The position numbers and the translations under genes are program-made. Under the pieces are notes generated by a model that saw only the letters and a list, made by a program, of their open reading frames with translations, was not told the origin of the DNA and searched no databases. Shown piece after piece: positions 27,903-39,468 of a stretch of DNA of 64,000 bases. Where the stretch lies: positions 26,781,928 to 26,845,927 of the forward strand of contig HG738137.1 in the NCBI GenBank assembly GCA_000499405.2, given 5' to 3'. Each line of letters starts with the position of its first letter. Position 1 is the first letter of the stretch. Origin of the DNA: Onchocerca volvulus (Eukaryota; Nematoda; Chromadorea; Rhabditida; Onchocercidae).

Positions 27903-30900
27903 ATGGTGCGGATACGATATGAATGTTTATTTGTGATCCTCGCTTTTATTCATTTTTGTATTCTTTTTCGACTTTTATATATCCCAAATAATTCATCGGT
28001 TTGTCTTCAATTTTTTTTTTTTTTTTTTGTTTTTAATTCCATTAATAAAAATTTGATTTCAAAAATTTCCTCATCAATTACAGTTATTATTACTGCGAAA
28101 TTACGAATATTAATGAATATATTTAGTTGTATTTTCTGCAAAAAAATTATTGGAATGTTTTTTTCTTGATAGAAAATCTTAGAATATAATGTATTCAGAA
28201 TGTTTTAAAAAAGTTTTTCAGTTAAAAAGTGTGCATGAATTAAAATATAAAATAGACGATTTGGAGAAACTTTTGCAAGAAAGCAAAAATGAAATTAAAT
28301 TACTTCAGTAAGTTTTTTTTCTCGCAATTCTTTTGCTTTTTTTCGAGAAATTATAAATGAAAGAAGAAATATTAAATTGGAATTGCTAAAATACTCTTGT
28401 CCTGTAAATATTTAATTAAATAAAAGTATTTCATTCATTAATTTCAAGCGGAATCGCATTTATGAAACATCATAAATTCGGAAACTAAAGGATAACAATC
28501 AAATTTTGAGATCATTAATTACGTCAACTATGCATGTCATGGTTAAATTAATTAGATGTAATTAGATTTAACAAGATGATATTTTTATTTAGGAAGAAGC
28601 TTGATAAAATTGAAATTGAAAAGAGGAAGAATGTTACGATGACACGGGTAGTGCGACCTCATCGTGTATCGTTGTCGCATAAGTTCAAGCGATGGTCGTC
28701 AGGTGACGCATGGCCTCATCAAATTCCTGTCTTAGTATTTGTATGCAATCGTCCGAAAGCAATTAATAATCTATTGGAAAAATTACTCAGGTAAATAATT
28801 ATTAATTTTTTGCGAAATTTATGAAAACAAGAATTTAATTAATCGAATTAACAACATGAATTTACAAATTAGACATATCATATTTTGCTTGTTTTTATTT
28901 TAATCTGAACAATCTGCTTATTTATTTTAGTGATTAAATTTTGATTGTAATTATATTTCAAGATTAAAGATATTGAGACTAGAGATTAGAAATATTAATT
29001 GCCAAAGTCGTATTCAAAAAATGCTGATCTCGAACTTTTGTCGATGATCTTAAAATTGATCAAATCAATGTTGCAAATGATCTCGATTGTTAATTCAGGC
29101 ATAAAAATATAAATATTTAGGTATCGGCCATCAGCTGAAAAATTTCCCATAATAGTAAGTCAGGATTGTGATGACCCAAGTGTCGAAAAGGTCATCAAGA
29201 ATTTTGGTACGGAAGTGATTTACATTAAGGTAATGTTTTTCATTTCTTATTATGAGAGCGACTAATATTGAATTTTTTTTTTTTTTTTATGAATAGATAT
29301 GTAGTTAAAAATCAGTGCGGAATGAAAGTGGAAGCCAAAATTTAGCAAAATAAAAATTCTTTAAACATTCTAAATAAAATTGAATTTGTAGACAATAAGC
29401 ATTTTTCCAGTTATTGATATTTCTGTTATTTCTGAATAAATGAAAAAATTACAGTTTTTAGAATATTCTTCAATCATATTTCGAGAATGAATTTTTTGGT
29501 TTTAAAATTTTAAATGTAAAAAGTAAAAAATAAAAGAATAAAAAGTAAAGTAACATAACATTTATGCAAATATGATCTGATAAGTGATATATCAGTAACT
29601 GGAAAATTATCTCTTCCAATTAAGTTGATTATGCCGATTAATGCTTGGATTTTAAGCATTGCAATTATCAGTTAGCCATAAGAATTTCGATATAGAGATA
29701 AGTTATACATCTGTAGATACTATAAATATTGATTAAAAATTAGTTCTGGAATTAATTAATGGGAAAAGAAGAATTTAAATTAACAAAAAATTTTGAAAAA
29801 AGCATTATTGCAGCATTTGAGCAGTCAAAGAGCTCATGTTACAGTAATTCCGGAACATAAACGTTACATTACTTATTATCAGATAGCAAGACATTATAAA
29901 CTTGGTCTATCACATGTATTTGATAAACTCAATCATTCCAGTGTTATTATCACTGAAGGTTTTTATTTTGATCAATTAATCAGTTTATTAATTAATTAAT
30001 TAGTTAATCTAGTCTAGTCTAGTTAATGAATTTATCGTCCAGACTACTAATTATAAGAGTAACAATCTTTTTAAAGTATATTCCTCTCAAATTTTTAAAT
30101 TGATTTCAAAATTTTTTAAAATTGAAGCAAAAATTAAATATCATACCTACATTACAGATGATTTGGATATAGCACCTGATTTTTTCGAATACTTTAGCGC
30201 CACACGACCACTCTTGGATGCTGATAAGACTTTATACTGCGTATCAGCGTGGAATGATAATGGTAAAACTTATCTGATTGATAGGAAACAACCCGAATTG
30301 TTGTATCGCAGCGATTTTTTTCCTGGACTTGGATGGATGATGACCAAGTAAGAGCGATAGTGTGTCTCTTTTTCCGAATTTCTCGGAAACTTTTGGGAAT
30401 TTATTTAAACTTTAATCAATTTTATGAAATTGTAAGCATCAAACATTTAATGTAGACTATATTTCCAGGAATATTCTTGATTTCATCGCAATTAAAGCAA
30501 TTAGCTCTGTGTTACGAGGCTGAATTTTGCAAATTAAATCTTAGAAAAGATTGTCTTACAAGTTTTCTAGTAACTTTTTTTCTTTCTACTCCAGAGAATT
30601 ATGGAATGAATTGGGTCCTATTTGGCCAAATGGTTTCTGGGATGATTGGATACGTAACAATACAATACGTAAAAATCGAGCTTGCATTAGACCTGAAATA
30701 TCACGAACTGGGATGACTCTCGAGGGGAAAAAAGGCGCAAGCAGGTAAATTATAACTTCTTAGGTGAAAAAAAATATATATTAATAAATAGATCAAGTGA
30801 TAAGAAACCAATTGAATTAATTAGTCATTAAATGAAGTAATCATTTTCAATAAATTGATTGATCTATTCATATTACTATTTCATTTCCATAATCTTACAG

Positions 30901-31666
30901 TAATTCACTTCATTACAGGGGATTATTTTTCACGCAGCATCTTACCAATATTGTTATCAATGATGTTTTTGTAAATTTTACCAAATTCAATTTACATTAT
31001 TTACTTAAAGTAATTTTTTTTTTTCTTTTCATTTGTACATTAATCAATAATTGATGATTTTTTTTTTTCAAAGTTATCAATTTTTCGTCAGAAAATTGTA
31101 AACAAAAGATTCTAATGAGATATCATATTTGTTTACATCTTTGTAAATATTTGATGATCATATCAAAATGAATTTTTCAAGCCAATTAGCAAAAAGAAAT
31201 GATTTGCAGGAGAATTATGATAGTGCCTTTCTGAAACGGGTTTATTCGGCACCTCTTATCTCATTAACAGAACCTACGTCCTTTGGTAATGGTACTCTAC
31301 GCATTCAGTACAAAACATTAAGGAATTATTTACGAATCGCTGATCAATTAAAAATAATGCGAGATTTCAAGGTGCTGTAGAAAAAATTTTCATTAAAATT
31401 CAATTATAATTTAAATATTTCGATTTAAGAAAATAAATGAATTTAATTGAAATGTGAAATTTTGTAAGAAATTTTCATCTCTCTCCAGTGATCCAAATGA
31501 TCTCAGAGAATAACAATTAGTCTGGAAATTATAGGATGGAGTACCACGAACAGCCTATTTGGGTGTGGTAACATGCTTCATTAACGGAATACGAATATAT
31601 ATAGCACCGGATCGGAATAATTGGTCCGGATACGATCCAAAATGGGAAGCACCATCAGAAGAATAG
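27903..31666 (+). CDS. mgat1: Alpha-1,3-mannosyl-glycoprotein 2-beta-N-acetylglucosaminyltransferase (GnT-I)
   Basis: This Golgi enzyme adds the first GlcNAc to the alpha-1,3 arm of Man5GlcNAc2 and so opens the route to hybrid and complex N-glycans. Ten exons join in phase: 27903-27998, 28222-28307, 28593-28790, 29121-29229, 29814-29958, 30158-30347, 30595-30744, 30919-31009, 31210-31371 and 31535-31666. They encode 452 residues, close to the vertebrate 445. Exon 1 is a type II signal anchor, with a short basic N-terminus (MVRIRYE) followed by about 20 hydrophobic residues. Exon 2 is a charged stem with coiled-coil character. The catalytic domain starts [11 protein letters not shown] and holds the EDD metal-binding motif at the exon 5/6 junction ([17 protein letters not shown]), WNDNG, the FPGLGWM loop and WPNGFWDDW. 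The upstream neighbour is divergent. Nematodes carry several GnT-I paralogues, and which one this is cannot be told. Confidence 0.96.
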
Positions 31667-32759
31667 TATAAATGTGATATATTTCTCTCATTGTTCGGTT
31701 TTCCGAATTCAATTTTCCGGTTTTTTTTTTTTTTTTTAGCTTCACTTTATTCCATTTTCTCATTAAATTTAGTTTTCATTCATGATAATGTTTCAGATGA
31801 TTTTTGCTCTTTATTATGCAAAACTTTCAATCGTTCTTTGTTCCAATTTTTTTCTTTCTCATAAGTTAATTATTTATAACGTGTAAGATAGTTTGTTTAC
31901 TTAAAGATAATGGTAGTTGAAATTTCTAAGTAACTTTCACATTCCTAAAAACTTTCAATTTGTAAAGTGAGGAATTCAAGATTCGGTCACTATAGTCAAG
32001 TTTTTTAATGTAATATTTCAAAACTTGAAATTCAGTTCAACAGTTCATTAATGAATTTTTAAAATAACTGAGTTAAATTGATAATAGCTATTTCATCTGT
32101 TCAGAAAGAATTTTAACTGCCAGATTTCAAGATTTTCGTTAATTTTCGTATTTTAATTGAATCAAATCGTTGCTACTCAATTACCAAACCATACAAAGAT
32201 TTTCGCTTAGATTTAAAATTATAATTAATAGATATTGCTAGTATAAAACAATAGTTTTACCTTCCTGATGACGGGTTAGAGTTCCAGGATGACAAGGAGA
32301 GAAATGAATTAAAACAATGACAAAAACAAAACAAAAGATTGTATGAACAATTTAGCACTATCTGAAAATTTGATCTTAATTATTTAATTTGTGAAGTTTC
32401 GTAGAATGATTTTAAATTTACAAAAAAAAAAAAAAAGAGTAATTATGAAAGTAAGCAAATTATTTAAATCGTTTATCTTGTCAATCGCTAATTTTTTTAT
32501 TTAGCAAAAGCAATTTATTCCTAATGGCCTTAATGTTGTAATTTATTCATTCCATTTTTGATGCTTCTTTGCTCTAATATGCTCAAAATAATTTTTGCTT
32601 TGTTTATTTTTTGGGAATTATCTTAAATTCGCATAATTAAAAATTTCAATTTAAAAAACAAACATTAATGCATGTGCAATAATTCTCACGTACGATATTC
32701 GTTTCAAAGTTTCACGTCAAATGAAGAATATGTCGCGATAAAAATTTTATTAGAAAAAA
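31667..32759. other. Gene-free stretch, 3' of MGAT1
   Basis: This is the presumed 3' untranslated region and intergenic sequence. No clear AATAAA lies within 80 nt of the MGAT1 stop. Nothing else was recognised here apart from homopolymer runs. Confidence 0.5.
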
Positions 32760-32940
32760 ACTATCTGGAACGGTCACGTAAAAACCTGGGCGCTCCCGGA
32801 AAGTAGACGATCAATAAATTCAGTCCGTTCATGAAAACGTGTGTAGGTGTGTCGAAAAATTCAATTCGATCACTTACTTTTACCTGTCACACGTATGACA
32901 GGTAAAAAAAAGAGTAAGTATATCTGTATAAAAACATGAG
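32760..32940 (-). mobile_element. Diverged copy of a dispersed repeat (copy 1)
   Basis: Read on the plus strand, this begins ACTATCTGGA and ends near TAAGTATATCTGTA. The reverse complement of the sequence around 55205-55310 carries the same ordered blocks: TGTG, AAAAATTCAAT, TTACTTTTACCT, a hairpin, then GTA and GTATATCT. The left end resembles the reverse complement of the copy-2 terminus at 55430-55440 (ACTAGCTGGA against ACTATCTGGA). It contains a perfect 12-bp hairpin, TTTTACCTGTCA/TGACAGGTAAAA, at 32878-32907. No coding capacity remains. The boundaries are approximate. Confidence 0.6.
32878..32907. repeat. 12-bp perfect hairpin
   Basis: TTTTACCTGTCA at 32878-32889 is the exact reverse complement of TGACAGGTAAAA at 32896-32907, with a 6-nt loop. 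Outer ACTTAC and GTAAGT blocks extend the pairing after a bulge. It sits inside the dispersed repeat copy at 32760-32940. Confidence 0.85.
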
Positions 32941-33714
32941 AAAAACTTGAAAACAATGGGTGGAGAATTTGCAAAGTTATGTGGGGAGTAACGAATGGAA
33001 TATTTGCATTTTAATTTATGTAGATTTAATATTATGTAAAATATATTTAATCATATATCACTGAGAACTTTGCACCGGAAGCTGATCAATTTTTACATTT
33101 AAAATGATAATGAATACCGTAAGAACATCAACAACTGTAATACGCATGAAAACGTGAACAGTAAATGAATCAAATGATTTCATGACGTACGTAACGTGAA
33201 GAAGAATGTATTTGCTTGAAGCATAATTTCCCTGTCATGCATTTTGATTTGCAGAATTTTACTGAATAATTCGAGTAGACGCAAAAGCAGAATCATTAGT
33301 GGTGGTGATATGATTATTTTTATTCATTTCCTATTTTTTCTCCCCACTGTTAAGGTATTTTTGAGTTTGTTTCATTAATTCAAATTTCATTAATCGTTTT
33401 CAATTATCCAAAATTATTTAGATTCATATATAAATGAAATTAAGTAAAAATAAAGCCATGAATTCGAAATCAAAATATCTTCTTTCTACAAATATGCTAA
33501 AACTAGCAATTTACCAATTACTTCATGCATTTATTGATGAGATTTTATTGCAGCCATCGAAGAATTTATTTATAAGCATTGATCAAAGAAGATAAATAGC
33601 ATTATACAATTACATAACATTAATCATTTCAACTTTTTCTTCTTCCAGATATTTCCAGATTTATAAAAATTATTATCCGCAATTAGTTAGACCGGATTAA
33701 TTGTTGTAAAAAAG
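32941..33714. other. Gene-free stretch, 3' of the Cys-rich gene
   Basis: No exon was recognised. The part adjoining 33714 is the expected 3' untranslated region of the minus-strand Cys-rich gene. An ATAATAATTTT block lies about 45 nt past the stop, but no canonical AATAAA was found there. Confidence 0.45.
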
Positions 33715-35271
33715 TTAACCGTTGCTTTGATAATACTGTTCCTGAGATATCTTAGTATTTGGAATCTTCTGAACTTGTCGAATGTGAGTAAACGATGGTG
33801 AATGTTGAATTCTGGAAATTTGCTGTGATTGATGATGAATAAATTGAGGCAATTCTTGGCTTTGTGTTAATTGTTGTCGTTGTTTGGCGCAATTGTCGTG
33901 ACATGCATAACTGCATGATATACTGCATTGATCAGTTGATCTATTTTGCTGCAAACATTGCTGCATACAATTGTCCTGACAAATATAAAGACAAGCGGAG
34001 AAATGTTGTGTTTTCTGTGTGTTGGTTGAAATTTTTCCGATTTTTGCTGAATGTTGCTGTTTGGATTCAGATGCTGTAGGTTGTAATTGAATGATTGGTG
34101 ATGGGTACGTGAGTGCAGGTGATAGAGAAGGATAAAAAGCGCCGGATAACATTGTTGACTGATAAATGCATTGATTTGGACAAGATGGCATGCAAATTGA
34201 GGCGCAAGGTACTTGAGTAAGATTTGGCATGTTATTATTGTATGTTGCAGGTTCGTGCTGCAGTGAATTTGATTCCAGTGGTAATTGATGATGAGATACA
34301 GAATCTGATAGTAGTTGATGCTGAGGGATAGATTCCAATGGTAATTGATGCTGGGGGACGGATTTCGATGGTAGTTGATGATGAGATACAGAATCTGATA
34401 GTAGTTGATGCTGAGGGATAGATTCCAATGGTAATTGATGCTGAGGGACAGATTCTGATAGTAGTTGATGATGTGGTGCAGAATCTGATAGTAGTTGATT
34501 CTGAGGGATAGATTCCAATGGTAGTTGATGTTGAGAGACAGAAATAATAACTGAAGCGCTTTGCTGGGTGCATTGCGAGTGGCAAGATGGCATGCAAGCT
34601 TGCGTGCAAATATTCGTATTATCATTTAAAACTTGGCCATGTGGAATATTTAATTGTCCAACATTTGAATCCGAAAATAACGGAAATGGTGATTTATTTG
34701 ATTCTGCCAACAAAACTGATGTATTCGATATTGCCATGGGTATCTGCGTATTTATTTTCAACATTGAAGCAGCATTATCCTTCTGTATATTCGATTCCCA
34801 TGTTTGATATTGCATGGGACGAGATTCTGGCATCATTTGTCGTAAGTTTTGTTGTTGCGGTATCACTTTAGGAGAATTAATAATCGGAATGGATTGCTCC
34901 ATTTTACACGTATTTTTACAGGATTGCTGACAATTAGAATATTGATTCTGCATGCATCCTTGAAGACAGTTTGGAATACAAGCAGATGACGGAGAAGGAA
35001 AAACAATGGATGACGACGGTTGAGATTTAGTTGAATTCTTTTCAATAGCAGAAGCAACTAATAACGGTTCTTCTCGGTAGAATTGTTGCTGCTGATGATG
35101 AATAGGTGATTCTGATTCTAGCTTCTGTCCATTATTGCACTGACAAAGGGACTTAATTTGGAGACAAACACAACGTCGAGAACGATGATGCTTTTTCTCG
35201 ATGATTCTAAAGGAGTAAACATGATGAATTATTATGAAACCAATGAGAAATAGGTGAAGAAAACTATTCAT
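33715..35271 (-). CDS. Secreted Cys-rich, Gln-rich protein with internal decapeptide repeat
   Basis: This is a single uninterrupted frame of 518 residues, by far the longest here. The start at 35271 gives a signal peptide, MNSFLHLFLIGFIIIHHVYS. An in-frame ATG at 35322 lies only 9 nt from a TATA box and would probably be upstream of transcription. After a basic patch (KKHHRSRRC), cysteines fall in C-x3-C-x3-C clusters. The first is CIPNCLQGC followed by CQQSCKNTC, then CTQACMPSCHSQC and CASICMPSCPNQC. A double cluster near the C-terminus begins CLYICQDNCMQQC. Residues about 248-337 are nine decapeptide repeats (HQLPLESIPQ type). The composition suggests an extracellular matrix, sheath, cuticle or eggshell component, which is inference. 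I do not recognise the family. Two long frames overlapping the repeat are shadows. Confidence 0.85.
   Translation of the reverse strand: MNSFLHLFLIGFIIIHHVYSFRIIEKKHHRSRRCVCLQIKSLCQCNNGQKLESESPIHHQQQQFYREEPLLVASAIEKNSTKSQPSSSIVFPSPSSACIPNCLQGCMQNQYSNCQQSCKNTCKMEQSIPIINSPKVIPQQQNLRQMMPESRPMQYQTWESNIQKDNAASMLKINTQIPMAISNTSVLLAESNKSPFPLFSDSNVGQLNIPHGQVLNDNTNICTQACMPSCHSQCTQQSASVIISVSQHQLPLESIPQNQLLSDSAPHHQLLSESVPQHQLPLESIPQHQLLSDSVSHHQLPSKSVPQHQLPLESIPQHQLLSDSVSHHQLPLESNSLQHEPATYNNNMPNLTQVPCASICMPSCPNQCIYQSTMLSGAFYPSLSPALTYPSPIIQLQPTASESKQQHSAKIGKISTNTQKTQHFSACLYICQDNCMQQCLQQNRSTDQCSISCSYACHDNCAKQRQQLTQSQELPQFIHHQSQQISRIQHSPSFTHIRQVQKIPNTKISQEQYYQSNG
34261..34530 (-). repeat. Nine tandem 30-nt units inside the Cys-rich gene
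   Basis: The units encode decapeptides alternating HQLPLESIPQ, HQLLSDSVSH and HQLPSKSVPQ types. The best-conserved period is 90 nt, or three units. Blocks near 34289 and 34379 are almost identical over more than 60 nt. Length is an exact multiple of 30, so copy changes keep the frame. Confidence 0.93.
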
Positions 35272-35330
35272 TTTCTTCTTTCGACAAGTTGTTAGGTTGA
35301 TTTTATGGTAGTTAATATTCAAGTGAAGCT

Positions 35331-35338
35331 TTTATATA
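35331..35338 (-). promoter_or_regulatory. TATA box of the Cys-rich gene
   Basis: TATATAAA on the minus strand lies 60 nt upstream of the signal-peptide start codon at 35271. A transcript beginning 25-30 nt downstream would start near 35305, leaving out the upstream ATG at 35322. Strong TATA boxes fit highly and stage-specifically expressed nematode genes. Confidence 0.6.
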
Positions 35339-36647
35339 GCTATTCTCGGAAATACCGGTCTAGCTTCAAGTTTTAAAATTTTTCACTTAGTTGAGCAAAC
35401 AAAAAAAAGTTAGCAGTATCCGGTAATTTCCAGCTCTTGTAAATACTCCATCCAATTTATTGCAACTCAAATAGATAATGAATGAATTTTTGTCGAAACC
35501 GAGATCATATTCAAACAATCAATCAACAAACAAATCAACAAAAAAATATTAGAAAATTTATTCCAGTAGGGCTAAGCCAACAATTTGTAAACATTTTTTT
35601 ACTTTGAAATATTATTTGTCATTTCTTTTCTTTGATTTTTCATCAAACAGAGGGAGCAATTTTTTTCAAAAACTTTGCATAGCATTTAAATGAAACCTGC
35701 CAAATTCATTGATATCTCAATAGTAAAGCAGTAAATAGAAATAAATTTTTATTATTATTTTGCAATAAAATTATCATTATTACTTGAGAAGAGCATGTGG
35801 AGAATCAATCGATTTAGTTAGGAAAAATTTTTCTTGTAAAGAGTTTTCAACATGATTGAAAAGAGAATGAAAAGATAAAAAATATGGATTGAGTAATTAA
35901 TAATCAAATGGTAATTTTAAAATGCGAAATTCGTTTTATGCTTTGTCGCTGAATGGTACATTTTAGCTTTTAGAACACAAATTTTCGATAATGATTATTT
36001 TTGAATAAATCGATCAGGAATAATTATTTAGTAATAATTTTTCATAATATTTCATATTTAACAATGATTTTTCATAATATTTCATAGAGATTCAAAATTT
36101 AATTCAGTTTGTGTCGAAGTGAAACATTTTAGTTTCTCGGAAAATTTAACTCGTTCCATTCTTTGCCATCGTTGAGAAGCCATTTCCATTTCGAGCTAAT
36201 CATTTTATTGTTTTTGAAAGATGAAAAAATGCATCAAACACAATTTACATAATGTTTATAATCCATGCAATGCACAGCCACTACTTTTTCAAGCATTTCT
36301 GGATGAGAATAGTTCAGAATTTTCTCGTAAACTGGTTGTTCAATCCAGATTTCTCCCTTCACTTTTTTTTTGTTTACTTTTTTTCGTTTCATAAAACAGT
36401 TGTGTGAAAACATTTGATGCATTCAACTTTCTAAAGCTACTTATTTCTTTTTTTTTTCAAGCAATTTCTTTAATTTATCCTCAATTTACTTGCATTTTCC
36501 TTTTCTGAGAATAAGCTTTCTTCATTTATGTCCCTTCTCCATTAATTTCTCACAATTTCATAAATAAATAGCAATATAATACTTTTTATCAAATAATTAT
36601 ATGATGCTAAAAAACCCTCTGGAGGTAAAATTTCTGCTGTAATCAAT

Positions 36648-36696
36648 AAACTGACGTTCAATGTTCTTTGAGAAACTGACGTTCAATGTTCTTTGA
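36648..36696. repeat. Exact 24-bp tandem duplication
   Basis: The 24 bases AAACTGACGTTCAATG plus TTCTTTGA occur at 36648-36671 and again at 36673-36696, separated by one G. The copies are identical, so the duplication is recent. Confidence 0.92.
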
Positions 36697-36698
36697 TC

Positions 36699-36729
<31 letters not shown>

Positions 36730-37969
36730 GTATTTTAAGATCAATTGAGATTGTTAAAAGCATTCAGAGAAATAGTTGAAATGAAAAAAAGTAAAATGAA
36801 GTTAAAATATGAATACATGAATTGATTTGAAATCTGAAGTTGACTTGAGATCATTCAAAAAAAAGTTTTAAAATTTTACATAAAATTTCAGTTTGAAGAA
36901 ATATCACTTTCGAAGTTATCATACGTTTTTTCAGTAGATGATTTCATAAATAAAAGATCGATTTTAAAGTTTGCCGGTCTTCTTTAACTTTTTGGTTTAA
37001 AATTTCTAGCCTAAATTTAGATATTATTTGAAATTCTACAATCCCACTTCTGCAAGAAACTAAAAACAATCAATTTACTTTAGGGGCCCCAATAATTTCA
37101 ACTACTCTTAATTTCCAGATTCTTCAGTGATTTTGAAAATTTATCAATCATCCATCTAAACATTCTGGAGAATGATTTCTTATCAGATTTATTTCACATT
37201 ATCGATTGAAAACAGAAAAAGCAGGACAAAATGATAATATCTACCCATACAGAAAGATGCATGAAATTGTATTTTTTAAAATATTTGTTGTTTTTCTTCT
37301 TCCTGCATTTCTTAATTACTTAATTACTTCTATCATTATACGGACTTTATTATATGAGATTGAAGAATATTGATTGTAAATGATGAGAAGCAATTTACTA
37401 AAAAACTGCGGAAAAAGATGGGAAAATTGTCATTTGTACTGCTCAAGTGATAATTGATTATCAATCACAATTCAAACTCAACTTGCAGCAAATGAAATGC
37501 ACAAATGTTTGCAAGATATCTCATGGGAGTATGATAACAGTCAATTTGATCATTTTTCTGGCCGACTCACATTAGGTTTTTACCTGTAAACTTAGTTGAT
37601 AGGCAATGATATGAAGCCAGATTCAATTGATCTTTCTGAAAAACTTAGACGTATGACAATTATGTCACAATAATATATCATTTGTCATTCTGATGTAATG
37701 AACAGGCTTGCATATAAATCAGAAGAGCGCGTAAAATAAGTTCATTTCACTTTTTTTTTTTCTTTCAAAAGCACTGATAAAATCGATAAAAAATACTTAA
37801 CGCAGAGAAATAATTTGCTAAAAATTAGTTGCTGCACATAGCAATTCACAATCATTTTTGTTTTTGAAATTTGTTTAACATAAATTTTTTACATATATTA
37901 TGAAATATTCTGAAATAAATTTCGAAAAATTTGTAGGAATTTTTGTTCAATTCTTCTCCATCTTCTCGT

Positions 37970-38212
37970 ACTCTTTGACCTCTTTGTTAAGCGTCGGATA
38001 TACATTCGTAATTTTATCAGTGGATAATTTCTTCTTAATCATTTTCCAATTTTTCATTTACAAAAAAAATTATAGCGGGAAAATTTTCGTCCAATTCTTT
38101 TATATCATACTTTTTGACCTTTTCACTTAATCATCTCCCTCCATCGTATCCTTTGACCTCTTCGTTCAGTTTCGAAGAGATATTTATAATTTCATCATTG
38201 AGCAATTATGCA
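37970..38212. repeat. Diverged direct repeat, about 177-bp spacing
   Basis: CTTTGACCTCTTTGTTAAG followed by an ATACATTCGTAATTTTATCA block near 37974-38022 recurs as CTTTGACCTCTTCGTTCAG with ATATTTATAATTTCATCA near 38150-38200. A partial third TTTTTGACCTTTTC lies near 38108. Confidence 0.55.
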
Positions 38213-38641
38213 AAAAATGTCAGAAACATGAAACTATACTGAATTAATGATACCATCCATTTAGTACCATACCATACCTATATGGAATGTATCGAGAAAA
38301 GAATAATGATGAAGTGGAATGGCAAAATAGCAATTAATTAATGGCAATATAGTACTTAATTAATTGATTGACATCATAATCTGACTTAAAATTGAAAAGT
38401 TTCCACTGGAACTTCAAGCTATCAACGAGTTCAAACATTTCGCAAGTTATGATCAATCGAGAAACGTTGTCAGACTTGAAAATTCGCAGAAAGATAAAAA
38501 GACAGGGAAAGATGGGAATCAAACATCGTTGGAAAAAAAAAAAAATGCTAAAATCGTAGGAATGAGAAAAATGTTAACAAGTACGAAAGAGACAAATATT
38601 TATCATTTCGAAAAGATGGACCGGAAAAGAAAATGAAATAC

Positions 38642-38668
38642 AAGAGAGAGAGAGAGAGAGGGAGAGAG
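38642..38668. repeat. (GA)n microsatellite
   Basis: A nearly pure AG/GA tract with one interruption. Further purine-rich GA blocks follow to about 38740. Confidence 0.9.
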
Positions 38669-38851
38669 GTGACATGGAGATGGAGAGATAGTTCGATATT
38701 TGGATAATTAGAGAGACGAAGAAGAGAGAGGAAGAGGAGACTTTAGTCTAATCATTCATTTATCTAACTAGCAATTTTACTTGCTTGCTTCACATCTGTT
38801 TTAGCGATCAAAGCTCCGTTCTCTCATTCTCCCCGATATTGCTATCTGTCC

Positions 38852-38889
38852 CTCGGATGACACAACCTCCGGAATATGTGTCACCCGAG
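38852..38889. repeat. 13-bp hairpin with one mismatch in a locally G+C-richer patch
   Basis: CTCGG-A-TGACACA at 38852-38864 pairs with TGTGTCA-C-CCGAG at 38877-38889, around a 12-nt loop. The patch has more G+C than its surroundings. It could be a structured RNA or a mobile-element remnant. Confidence 0.75.
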
Positions 38890-39392
38890 AGGACATAGGC
38901 CCTTTCTCTATTCTCCAAATTTCGTTTCAACTAAAGCATTTGTATTGTTTAGTTGCTATCAGCACTCTATCTTTCATTTTTGTGTATCATTTCACATTTA
39001 AATCTATTCGTTGGAAAAAAATATCTATCCAAAAGTTTTTTTTTTTCGTCCATCTTCTTTCTTCCTACGAATGATCTCAACATATAAAGCGGGAAATCCC
39101 GGAATAATAACCATTAAATAAACTATTCGATCAATGTCCTATCGTATATATATATATTCCCGTTATTCTTTCTTCCTATTATTATAGCATAACGATATCA
39201 GTTTTTCATCAAAGTTCGATTTCAGTCGACTCAATCGATATATCTGTTCTGTTTCCCCATATTCCAATACCAAATAGTGCAGGGTAGACTTAAATTATCC
39301 CGTTTTACATACGCCGTTTTTCGCTCATTTCATCTTGACACATATTTTTGGGCTGCGTTAATTCTAACACAAATTTGTGAAGAATATAAATA

Positions 39393-39468
39393 ATGGCCTA
39401 TTTGTTAGTCTATATATGGAAAGGGCTGGAATGGCCTAGTTGTTGGTTCATATATGCGAAGGATTGGA
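39393..39468. repeat. Diverged tandem pair, 38-bp unit
   Basis: Two adjacent units both start ATGGCCTA and share TTGTT(A/G)GT, ATATATG and AAGG..TGGA in the same spacing. Confidence 0.8.

Noticed and set aside
33867..34625. 252-codon minus-strand frame rich in INYYQILYLIINYH
   Set aside because: It is the Cys-rich gene's 30-nt repeat read in another frame. The repeat has no stops in several frames by its sequence.
36234..36422. 62-codon minus frame containing GEIWIEQPVYEKILNY
   Set aside because: It looks mildly protein-like but has no joining exon in phase nearby and no family resemblance.
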